Positions 1-5,096 of a stretch of DNA of 5,096 bases are shown in pieces. This stretch comes from Flavobacteriales bacterium (GTDB lineage: Bacteria > Bacteroidota > Bacteroidia > Flavobacteriales_D > Sanyastnellaceae), in the NCBI GenBank assembly GCA_027488055.1, contig JAIYCK010000102.1:1-5096 (forward strand). The letters are read 5' to 3'. Each line of letters opens with the position of its first letter. Positions within the stretch are counted from its first letter, which is position 1. The notes below the pieces were generated by a model, which ran no database searches, had not been told where the DNA came from, and saw only the letters and a program-made list of their open reading frames with translations. The position numbers and the translations under genes are program-made.

Positions 1-307
1 CCCACACCCCAGTATTTGCATAAGCTGCTTTGCCACCTTCTTTCAAGAAATTGAGCGGAATGGTGTAGAATCCCAAAGTAGCTCCGCCTTGCAAAAAGAG
101 CACCTCGTATCGATTATCCAATTCAAGAATGTCCTTGACCAATTGTCTTGCTTCTTCCATTACCGCTTCGAAATTTTTGGAGCGGTGTGAGATTTCGATC
201 AGCGACAAACCCATGTTGTCGAATTCGAGAATGCTTTGCGCCGATTGTTGAATAACTTCTTGTGGAAGGATGCAAGGACCTGCACTGAAATTGTGAACTT
301 TTTTCAT
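1..307 (-). CDS. serC: Phosphoserine aminotransferase SerC (N-terminal part, cut by window edge)
   Basis: SerC is a PLP-dependent fold-type I aminotransferase of the cytoplasm. It transfers an amino group from glutamate to 3-phosphohydroxypyruvate in serine synthesis and also acts in the PdxB-type vitamin B6 route where that exists. The ATG (complement of 305-307) opens a frame of 102 codons that runs off the left edge, so roughly the last two thirds are missing (the family is about 350-370 residues). Family landmarks seen: N-terminal HNFSAGP (residues 5-11), the EISHRS segment with His41-Arg42 (substrate-phosphate region), LQGGAT (72-77, PLP phosphate contact) and NTGVW ending in Trp102, the position of the aromatic residue that stacks on PLP in the E. 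coli enzyme. The frame is intact. No Shine-Dalgarno sequence precedes the start, as is usual in Bacteroidota; instead the start codon lies at the foot of a long inverted repeat. In many Bacteroidota serC is followed by serA, which would lie outside the window. Confidence 0.96.
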   Translation of the reverse strand, partial: MKKVHNFSAGPCILPQEVIQQSAQSILEFDNMGLSLIEISHRSKNFEAVMEEARQLVKDILELDNRYEVLFLQGGATLGFYTIPLNFLKEGGKAAYANTGVW

Positions 308-374
308 GATTGGATGATTCTATTGCCTGCGAAATTAAGTCATTCCTTTGCAGGCCGAATCATTATCCAATCAT
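306..374 (-). promoter_or_regulatory. Long interrupted inverted repeat in the serC leader, pairing the start codon
   Basis: Read on the minus strand as serC mRNA, four blocks pair in nested order: ATGATTGG (374-367) with CCAATCAT (313-306), ATGATTC (363-357) with GAATCAT (320-314), GCCTGC (355-350) with GCAGGC (330-325), and AAA (349-347) with TTT (334-332). This gives 24 base pairs broken by a 3-nt bulge (364-366), a small internal loop (356 against 321-324) and a one-base bulge (331), around a 12-nt loop (335-346). The 3' foot includes the first two bases of the serC ATG. No T-run follows on either strand, which argues against an intrinsic terminator. Its function is unknown: an mRNA structure controlling serC translation, a protein-binding palindrome, or a small palindromic repeat element are all possible. 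The pairing is directly visible; regulation is inference. Confidence 0.6.
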
Positions 375-389
375 TAATTTAAAGAATTT

Positions 390-397
390 CAAAAGTG
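390..397 (-). promoter_or_regulatory. Weak candidate -7 element for serC
   Basis: The minus strand reads CACTTTTG, one mismatch from the Bacteroidota -7 consensus TAnnTTTG. A TTG lies on the same strand at 422-420, 22 bases upstream, somewhat more than the usual spacing. Transcription from here would begin near 385, so the mRNA leader would contain the whole inverted repeat at 306-374. Such short matches arise by chance, and serC could instead be read through from the upstream gene. Confidence 0.2.
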
Positions 398-411
398 AAC
401 TTTGGAATTAT

Positions 412-1104
412 TCATTGGCCAACTATTTCTCTAGCCTTTGCTTTGTTTTTGTCCAATAAAAATTCCTCAGTTACCTCCATAATTCGACTTTTATCTGTCA
501 TTCTTGGAACCGCTAAGCGAAGCAGTTCCAATTTTCGATCCTCTAAACTGAGCTGCGCCATCAGAAAACGCAGTTGATCGATATTGAGGGAGTGGTCTTG
601 CAGATATTGGTTCATCACTTCGAGTTTTCGCACTTCAAAGGTGTGGCTGGCTATTTGAGTTTTCAGGAACTCATAGTCTGCTTGAACGATGGGGGTGACA
701 GCTATCGCAACGGTGTCGATTTGTAAAGGTTGAGATTCAATGGCGATAGTTTGCGCAGCCGAATTTTTTGGGAAGGTATAGGTGTTTTCAGATGCAGGTA
801 CGAGTTTGTAAGCTCCCTTTATTTTGGTCAACTCGAAACTCACCGCTGTTTGGTCTTTTAAGTTTAACGTCTGCATGATTTGGATCGCAGGTTGATCGGG
901 GAAAGTGAGTTGCACAGGTACTTTGCTCAATTGATCGGAACGAAAACTAATAGAGTTGACGGGTACTTGATTCAACTGTGCGTTGTTCCAAGTTCCAATG
1001 AAACTCAAACTATCGGGCGTAGAAATAGTGACTTTTGCTTGGGCATGAGCCGCAAATTGGATGAGGATACAAGCAGTGGTCAATATGATCTGAAACAATT
1101 TCAT
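412..1104 (-). CDS. Secreted DUF4476-domain protein of unknown function
   Basis: The product is 230 residues. Residues 1-23 form a Sec signal peptide: Lys2, a hydrophobic core and an AHAQA end fitting signal peptidase I cleavage after about Ala21 or Ala23. The mature protein is therefore probably periplasmic or secreted; no convincing lipobox is present, since the only Cys in the signal (Cys12) is too early. Residues 25-105 look beta-rich and resemble the N-terminal half often found in these proteins, starting from a VTIST strand. Residues about 141-228 form a helical, charged segment matching DUF4476: an FEVRKLEVMNQYL helix, then NIDQLRFLMAQLSLEDRKLE, and a final helix ending KAREIVGQ. The role of DUF4476 is not known, and I infer none. 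The ATG (complement of 1102-1104) is the first Met and places the signal peptide properly. The gene follows the flippase stop by 30 bp on the same strand and is probably co-transcribed with it. Confidence 0.85.
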   Translation of the reverse strand: MKLFQIILTTACILIQFAAHAQAKVTISTPDSLSFIGTWNNAQLNQVPVNSISFRSDQLSKVPVQLTFPDQPAIQIMQTLNLKDQTAVSFELTKIKGAYKLVPASENTYTFPKNSAAQTIAIESQPLQIDTVAIAVTPIVQADYEFLKTQIASHTFEVRKLEVMNQYLQDHSLNIDQLRFLMAQLSLEDRKLELLRLAVPRMTDKSRIMEVTEEFLLDKNKAKAREIVGQ

Positions 1105-1134
1105 GTTGGAATTTTAATTTTCTCTCTACTAAAT

Positions 1135-2721
1135 TCATACCTCTTTTTGAAGGCGATGGATCATTCGCTGAACGATGGAAATAGATTTTAGTTTGGAAGG
1201 TAATACATGCAATGGATTTTGTTGTGCGCCTCCCAACATCCACGGCCAGCGATAGATGCACATACAGAGTGCAAAAAGCCAAAGAACTGCGCCAATCGTA
1301 AGTTGCAGAAGCAATGAATGGATGCATAAATTCAGTGTGAATTGCAGAACTCCTGCCACCACCAAACTGAGGGTCCCCACTAACAAAGCGGGCACCCATG
1401 CCCGTATCATTTGAACGGATGAAAGCGATAGGATGCGGGCACTCAGCACCACGTTGAGTATGTAGTGCAATACATTCGCGCATACCACCCCGATGGCTAT
1501 TGTGCGCATGCCGTAAGGTACGGCAATCAAGATGGCCGATACGATGAGAACGACGTAGATGGCCTTGATGATACTGCCTTTCATCAAATGATCTTTGGCA
1601 CGCAACAACGAGTCACAGAGTTTGCTCAAGGTGCGCAATACCGCTACCAAAAAGAGCACTTGAAGAATGGATGCGGCCTCTAAGTATTGATGACCAAGCC
1701 ACAGGACGATGAGTGGTTTGGCAAAAAAGTAAATGAAACCAGCTGTGGGCCACATGACCAAGCCAATGAGGTTGGTGGCTATCAAAAAGGTACGCCGCAA
1801 TTGGGTGATGTTGTCCTGCATGGCCGCCATGCCACTAAATAGCACGCTGTCGCTGAGTTTTCCCATGATGGTTATGGGTTGGGACATTGCGTAATTGGCG
1901 CGTTCGTAATTTGCGGCAGAGGTTTTTTGTGCAATCGTCAATTCTGCACCATGAATGGAAAGGCTTTTGGGGATCACCAGCACATCCATTTTGGTGGCTA
2001 AATAGTTGAGAGAATTGAAAAGTGTGCTGCCCACCCCGTAGCGCATGAGTTCAGCGGTGTAGCGCCATTGCCAGGAAGGTGAAATACCTACAGGTTGAAA
2101 ATACCAGAGCGATAATGTCATCAAGGTGTTTTGAGCAAACAAGGCCCACACATATGCCCACACTCCAAAGCCGACATAGGCAAGGCTTAAGCCCACCACC
2201 AGATTGCCGCCGATGATGCTGATCATTCCTGCTTTGAACATGGCTTTGAAGCGCATTTCTTTCATCATTAAATTGCGTGGAACCACACCCAAGGCTGAGA
2301 TGGTGAAGCTTGTGCATACCACCTGTGTGATGGTTTCAAGTTCGGGCAATTGATAAAAATCAGCGATCCATGGCGCTGTTAATATGAAGCCCAAAGTGAA
2401 TAACAACCCCAAAACCAGCGCTGTGTAAAATGCACCATTGATATGCTGCTGATGTATTTCTTTGCGCTGCACTAAGGCCGGTCCAACACCCACTTGTGAA
2501 AATATCTCTGCGAAACCCATTATGCCCAATACCAAGCCCATCAGCATGAACGCATCGGGTGCGACGAGGCGAGCGAAAATGCCTGTGTAGATCAATTGAA
2601 TGACTACTTGGATCACCACAGTGAGTGTGTTCCAGCTGAGACCGCTAGCGAATTTGGAGGTGTTGGACAATACTATATTCTTTCTCGTAAAAGTCGCCTC
2701 AGAACCTTTCTTTCGAAGCAA
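1135..2721 (-). CDS. Wzx-like polysaccharide flippase (MOP superfamily)
   Basis: This is an inner-membrane exporter of the polysaccharide/O-antigen flippase family (COG2244, WzxC/TuaB type), expected to flip undecaprenyl-linked sugar units to the periplasmic face. The 528-residue product has about 12-14 hydrophobic segments across residues 33-490. Family landmarks: FARLVAPDAF (49-58), the FSQVGVGPALVQR stretch (74-86), AP-IADFYQLPEL (116-128), a VPRNLMMKEMRFKA motif (147-160) and LVMWPTAGFIYFFAKPLIVLWLG (321-343). A basic tail of about 38 residues follows the last membrane segment. The start is uncertain because no ATG exists between the upstream in-frame stop (2755-2757) and residue 59. I give the longest TTG start (2721). 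The TTG at 2670 (residue 18, then SNTSKFASGLSW) puts the N-terminus at the usual distance from the first helix and may be the true one. The substrate cannot be deduced: no glycosyltransferases are in view. The gene is likely first in an operon with the DUF4476 gene. Confidence 0.88.
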   Translation of the reverse strand: MLRKKGSEATFTRKNIVLSNTSKFASGLSWNTLTVVIQVVIQLIYTGIFARLVAPDAFMLMGLVLGIMGFAEIFSQVGVGPALVQRKEIHQQHINGAFYTALVLGLLFTLGFILTAPWIADFYQLPELETITQVVCTSFTISALGVVPRNLMMKEMRFKAMFKAGMISIIGGNLVVGLSLAYVGFGVWAYVWALFAQNTLMTLSLWYFQPVGISPSWQWRYTAELMRYGVGSTLFNSLNYLATKMDVLVIPKSLSIHGAELTIAQKTSAANYERANYAMSQPITIMGKLSDSVLFSGMAAMQDNITQLRRTFLIATNLIGLVMWPTAGFIYFFAKPLIVLWLGHQYLEAASILQVLFLVAVLRTLSKLCDSLLRAKDHLMKGSIIKAIYVVLIVSAILIAVPYGMRTIAIGVVCANVLHYILNVVLSARILSLSSVQMIRAWVPALLVGTLSLVVAGVLQFTLNLCIHSLLLQLTIGAVLWLFALCMCIYRWPWMLGGAQQNPLHVLPSKLKSISIVQRMIHRLQKEV

Positions 2722-2840
2722 AATCTCAATAAGAAACGAACAATTTGTTTTTATTTAAAGCCTTATCGCAGTGTGTGTTGAATGGGATTTACGCGGCCGG
2801 ACAATATCTTTGTGATTATTACTACAAGAAAATTTCGCAT
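2722..2840. promoter_or_regulatory. Divergent intergenic region between the flippase and lipoprotein genes
   Basis: This 119-bp AT-rich spacer must hold the promoters of both neighbours. On the plus strand a perfect Bacteroidota -7 element is present (2805-2812, listed separately). On the minus strand I find no good TAnnTTTG match; a TTG at 2745-2743 followed 17 bases later by TTTTG (2725-2721 area) is only a loose fit. The frame of the lipoprotein gene stays open back to an ATG at 2745, but that extension would lie upstream of the predicted promoter and would bury the signal peptide, so I treat it as non-coding. Confidence 0.5.
2805..2812 (+). promoter_or_regulatory. Bacteroidota-type -7 promoter element for the lipoprotein gene
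   Basis: TATCTTTG matches TAnnTTTG exactly, the -7 element used by the primary sigma factor of Bacteroidota. The nearest upstream TTG (2778-2780) is 24 bases away, longer than the usual roughly 19-20, so the -33 element is weak or displaced. Transcription would start near 2817 and leave a leader of about 24 nt before the ATG at 2841, a sensible length that supports that start. Confidence 0.55.
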
Positions 2841-3356
2841 ATGAGACGATTTACCGCCATTTGTATATGCTTCATTGCCATTTCTTTTGCATTCGGTTGC
2901 CGCAGTCAGAAGGACAGTGCAGGCAATCAAGTCAAACGAGACGCGCCGCGTTCTAAGGTGCTTTCGGGCGTAAAAATCACAAGTCTGCGGATCGATCGAT
3001 TTCCAAAATACAGCTTGAATGGTGAAAAATGGGACGCATATGCGCCATTTGCAACAGACCCAGATGTGTATGTGAGCATTCAATACGATCACAGTCAATT
3101 GTATAAAAGTGAGGTGCTCGAGGAGTGCGCTTATGGGACAGTCATCGACATGAAGCAGGGATTACCCTTTGCGTTAAAACCTTTTGATAAACCTTTGCTG
3201 ATCGAGATTTTCGATGAGGATGGTCTTTCGGCCAACGACAATATGGGATACTTTCTCTTCAATCCGATGGATTACCGCGATTGGAAGTTTGTGACCCTTC
3301 AAGCCAGCGATCGCGAATTGGCGATCAGCTTCGCATTGGATTGGGAATATCAGTGA
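2841..3356 (+). CDS. Small lipoprotein with a C2-like calcium-binding pattern
   Basis: The product is 171 residues. Residues 1-20 form a lipoprotein signal (Arg2-Arg3, hydrophobic core, then AFGC), with Cys20 the likely lipidated residue, so the protein is probably anchored in an envelope membrane. After a polar linker (21-40), residues 43-170 resemble a C2 beta-sandwich: strand VKITSLRIDRFP (44-55), then NGEKWD (60-65) and DPDVYVSI (73-80), a middle part with Cys96, and IEIFDEDG...ND.MGYF (121-138). In C2 domains the Asp residues of two such loops bind calcium; here Asp65, Asp73, Asp75 and Asp125, Asp127, Asp133 are the candidates. The fold and calcium binding are inferred from pattern alone, and I do not recognise a named family. 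I chose the ATG at 2841 because it begins a proper signal peptide just after the predicted promoter; an in-frame ATG at 2745 would add 32 residues ahead of it. The 3' end overlaps convergent paaE by 7 bp. Confidence 0.78.
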   Translation: MRRFTAICICFIAISFAFGCRSQKDSAGNQVKRDAPRSKVLSGVKITSLRIDRFPKYSLNGEKWDAYAPFATDPDVYVSIQYDHSQLYKSEVLEECAYGTVIDMKQGLPFALKPFDKPLLIEIFDEDGLSANDNMGYFLFNPMDYRDWKFVTLQASDRELAISFALDWEYQ

Positions 3357-4435
3357 CGATCAAAATCCACAACTACAGTGTCGGTAGTAGGATGCGCCTG
3401 GCAGGTGAGCACATATCCCATTTCGACTTCGCCTGGCTCGAGCGCGTAATTTACTGTCATGGAGGCGGCTCCTTCGGTTACGTGAGCGCGACATGTGCAG
3501 CACATCCCACCTTTGCAGCTGAAAGGAATGTCCACTCCATTTTGTTGCGCAGCATCCAGCAATGAGATGCCTTGTTTGGGCATGAAGAAATTGGTTTCTT
3601 GTCCGTCGTACACGATCGTTACCGCGCATTTTTCGCCAATTCCATCCGACGGTGTTTCAGCAACTATTGGCGCGGATTGAGTGGTTTGTCCAGGGGATGC
3701 AAATAATTCGAAATGAATTTTTTCTTTGGCCAAGCCTTGTTCTTGCAAAAAATCATTTGCGGCTCTGATCATGGGCTCGGGTCCGCAAATAAATACCTCG
3801 TCCAAGGAAGGCACTTGGATAAAGGTTTGGGCAAAACGCTCCAATTTAGCACGATCAATGCGTCCAGATAGGAGATCCACGTCGTTTGGTTCGCCGCTCA
3901 GTACATGGAACACCCTGAAGCGTCCCAAATATTGATCTTTGAGATTCTCCAAGGTTTCTCTGAAAATAATACTGTGAAAAAGTCTGTTACCATATATCAA
4001 GCTGACTTCGCTCAAGGGCTCTGCTTGCAATACGGTCTTCGCGATACTCAATACAGGTGTTATTCCGCTGCCTGCCGCAATGAGCAAATAATTCTTTTTC
4101 TTTTCTGGTTCAATCGGAGATGTAAAATGCCCCATGGGAGTCATTACTTGCATTTCCATGCCCTCCTGCAAAGCATGATTGACCCATGTGCTAAATACAC
4201 CGCCCGAAACTTGCTTGACAGCTACTTGCAGTGTTCCTTCATGGGCACCTGCGCAAATACTATATGATCTACGAAGGTCTTCGCCATTGATTGTGGCCCG
4301 CAACGTAAGGTATTGACCATGTTGGAAGCGATACACATCTTGCAGCTCTGCAGGCACCGCAAAGGTGATTGCCACGCAATCTTTGGTTTCGCGTTCTATT
4401 TTTTTTACAATCAGGGCGTGGAACTTGGGTCTCAT
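3350..4435 (-). CDS. paaE: Phenylacetyl-CoA epoxidase reductase subunit PaaE
   Basis: PaaE is the cytoplasmic electron-transfer component of the PaaABCDE ring-1,2-epoxidase. It takes electrons from NAD(P)H through FAD and a [2Fe-2S] cluster to the diiron oxygenase. The 361 residues show the expected order: an FNR-type FAD-binding domain (about 4-108) with RRSYSI (55-60, flavin contact); a nucleotide-binding domain (about 115-245) with LLIAAGSGITPVLS (117-130) and the FICGPEPMI segment (215-223); then a linker (247-268) and a C-terminal plant-type ferredoxin domain (270-361). Cluster ligands are Cys307, Cys312, Cys315 and Cys345 (CX4CX2C, then X29, C), all present. Related oxygenase reductases share this architecture, but the EPGEVEMGYVLTCQ region resembles PaaE, and divergent paaA makes the assignment firm. 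The ATG (complement of 4433-4435) starts the homologous region directly, with no clear Shine-Dalgarno sequence. The length is close to that of E. coli PaaE. Confidence 0.93.
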   Translation of the reverse strand: MRPKFHALIVKKIERETKDCVAITFAVPAELQDVYRFQHGQYLTLRATINGEDLRRSYSICAGAHEGTLQVAVKQVSGGVFSTWVNHALQEGMEMQVMTPMGHFTSPIEPEKKKNYLLIAAGSGITPVLSIAKTVLQAEPLSEVSLIYGNRLFHSIIFRETLENLKDQYLGRFRVFHVLSGEPNDVDLLSGRIDRAKLERFAQTFIQVPSLDEVFICGPEPMIRAANDFLQEQGLAKEKIHFELFASPGQTTQSAPIVAETPSDGIGEKCAVTIVYDGQETNFFMPKQGISLLDAAQQNGVDIPFSCKGGMCCTCRAHVTEGAASMTVNYALEPGEVEMGYVLTCQAHPTTDTVVVDFDRH

Positions 4436-4573
4436 AGGTTGTGGTGTCGATACGAAAAGAGGGCAATTTACAAGGTTTCTGATAATTGATAGACTGATTT
4501 TTGGCAGATGAACATTTTTTTAAGCATTCTTGTTTGATATTTGTCCCTGTCTCCCTAATTAATTATCAAGAGG
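4436..4573. promoter_or_regulatory. Divergent control region between paaE and paaA
   Basis: This 138-bp AT-rich interval must drive paaE leftward and paaA rightward. Towards paaA, GATATTTG (4536-4543) is one mismatch from the Bacteroidota -7 element TAnnTTTG, but no TTG sits at the usual -33 distance. A perfect 10-bp palindrome TAATTAATTA lies at 4556-4565, just before paaA, and GATAATT (4481-4487) is inverted as AATTATC at 4561-4567. These are possible operator sites for a shared regulator but may only reflect base composition. A run of seven T lies at 4515-4521. I see no good -7 element facing paaE, and no match to the CNAACG...CGTTNG operator of Thermus-type PaaR. Confidence 0.45.
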
Positions 4574-5096
4574 ATGAACAACGAATCATTTGTGGCCTAT
4601 GTGGCTGCTGAAAACAAGATCGAAGCCAAGGATTGGATGCCAGATGGCTACCGCAAAACCTTGGTGCGTCAAATTGCGCAACACGCACACAGCGAAATTG
4701 TAGGTATGTTGCCGGAGGGCAATTGGATTACACGCGCCCCATCACTCCGTCGAAAAGCAATTTTGCTTTCCAAAGTGCAAGACGAGGCCGGCCATGGTTT
4801 ATACCTCTATTGCGCTGCCGAAACTTTGGGTGTAGATCGCGATACGTTGATCAACGAGTTGCACATTGGCAAAGCGAAGTATTCGTCGATATTCAATTAT
4901 CCAACTACATCTTGGGCCGATATTGGTGCAATTGGATGGTTGGTGGATGGCTCAGCCATCGTCAATCAAGTTTCATTGCAACGCACTAGCTATGGTCCTT
5001 ACAGCCGCGCAATGGTTAAAATTTGCAAGGAGGAGAGCTTTCATCAGCGTCAAGGCTATGAAATTATGATTGCATTGTGCAAGCACGGCAACGAAG
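4574..5096 (+). CDS. paaA: Phenylacetyl-CoA epoxidase catalytic subunit PaaA (N-terminal part, cut by window edge)
   Basis: PaaA is the ferritin-like diiron subunit that converts phenylacetyl-CoA to its ring-1,2-epoxide with O2, the committed step of aerobic phenylacetate breakdown, working with PaaC and PaaB and fed electrons by PaaE. The first 174 codons are present, running off the right edge (full proteins are about 310-330 residues). Similarity to E. coli PaaA as I recall it is very high: DWMPD.YRKTL (20-30), QHAHSEIVGMLPEGNWITR (36-54), KVQDEAGHGLYLY (67-79), KYSSIFNYPT.SWADIG (102-118) and a KICKEESFHQRQG stretch (149-161). Likely iron ligands are Glu41, Glu71, His74, Asp125, Glu154 and His157. 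The start is the first ATG after an in-frame stop (4556-4558); AGAGG abuts it (4569-4573) and is too close to be a normal ribosome site. paaB, paaC and paaD are expected downstream. Confidence 0.96.
   Translation, partial: MNNESFVAYVAAENKIEAKDWMPDGYRKTLVRQIAQHAHSEIVGMLPEGNWITRAPSLRRKAILLSKVQDEAGHGLYLYCAAETLGVDRDTLINELHIGKAKYSSIFNYPTTSWADIGAIGWLVDGSAIVNQVSLQRTSYGPYSRAMVKICKEESFHQRQGYEIMIALCKHGNE

Noticed and set aside
306..374. Intrinsic (Rho-independent) terminator after the DUF4476 gene
   Set aside because: The stem is long but neither strand has a T-run after it: the minus strand continues GAAAAAAG and the plus strand TAATTTAAAG. The stem also runs into the serC start codon.
395..577. A 60-codon plus-strand frame antisense to the DUF4476 gene
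   Set aside because: It is covered almost entirely by the coding strand of the DUF4476 gene, and the product is low in recognisable features.
1010..1483. A 157-codon open frame on the minus strand in another register, and similar frames at 880-1191 (+), 2051-2317 (-) and 3905-4267 (+)
   Set aside because: They lie inside genes with clear family similarity and show no domain, signal or neighbour support; they are shadow frames.
2745..2840. In-frame upstream extension of the lipoprotein gene from an ATG at 2745
   Set aside because: It would place 32 residues before a complete lipoprotein signal and start upstream of the predicted -7 element.
2992..3000. Short GATC tandem (GGATCGATCGAT)
   Set aside because: It encodes ordinary residues (R-I-D-R) of the lipoprotein and is not repeated elsewhere in the window.
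3307..3314. GCGATCGC palindrome, identical to the HIP1 repeat of cyanobacteria
   Set aside because: It is a single occurrence within coding sequence and there is no other sign of cyanobacterial DNA; most likely chance.
4515..4521. T-run as part of a terminator between paaE and paaA
   Set aside because: The flanking genes point away from each other, so no transcript needs to end here, and no GC-rich stem precedes the run.
1..5096. A novel defence, mobile or biosynthetic system
   Set aside because: All six genes read as intact or edge-cut chromosomal genes. I see no transposase, integrase, nuclease, CRISPR repeat, attachment-site duplication or tRNA.

Overview
The window looks like chromosomal DNA from a member of the Bacteroidota. 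Support for this: a DUF4476 secreted protein (a family largely confined to this phylum), a perfect Bacteroidota-type -7 promoter element (TATCTTTG, consensus TAnnTTTG), start codons without clear Shine-Dalgarno sequences, and a moderate-GC, AT-rich-intergenic composition. I see no rRNA, tRNA, CRISPR array, insertion sequence or phage gene. The genus cannot be named from the sequence alone.

Layout. Positions 1-307 (minus) hold the first 102 codons of serC, phosphoserine aminotransferase, cut off by the window edge. Positions 308-411 are an intergenic gap that carries a long, interrupted inverted repeat (306-374) reaching into the serC start codon. Positions 412-1104 (minus) encode a secreted DUF4476 protein. 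Positions 1135-2721 (minus) encode a Wzx-like polysaccharide flippase. The flippase and DUF4476 genes are 30 bp apart and probably co-transcribed, possibly on into serC. A divergent promoter region follows (2722-2840). Positions 2841-3356 (plus) encode a small lipoprotein with a C2-like calcium-binding pattern. It converges with, and overlaps by 7 bp, paaE (3350-4435, minus), the reductase of the phenylacetyl-CoA epoxidase. A 138-bp divergent control region (4436-4573) separates paaE from paaA (4574 to window end, plus), the catalytic diiron subunit of the same enzyme.

How the genes work together. PaaE and PaaA are parts of one multicomponent enzyme: PaaE passes electrons from NAD(P)H through FAD and a [2Fe-2S] cluster to the diiron centre of the PaaA-containing oxygenase, which epoxidises the ring of phenylacetyl-CoA in aerobic phenylacetate breakdown. 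The remaining subunits (paaB, paaC, paaD) would be expected just beyond the right edge. The flippase, DUF4476 protein, lipoprotein and SerC have no evident functional link to each other or to the paa genes.

Most of the window is ordinary housekeeping and catabolic sequence. The best candidate for something undescribed is the hairpin-forming leader that would pair the serC start codon. Next is the small C2-like lipoprotein. No new multi-gene system is supported.
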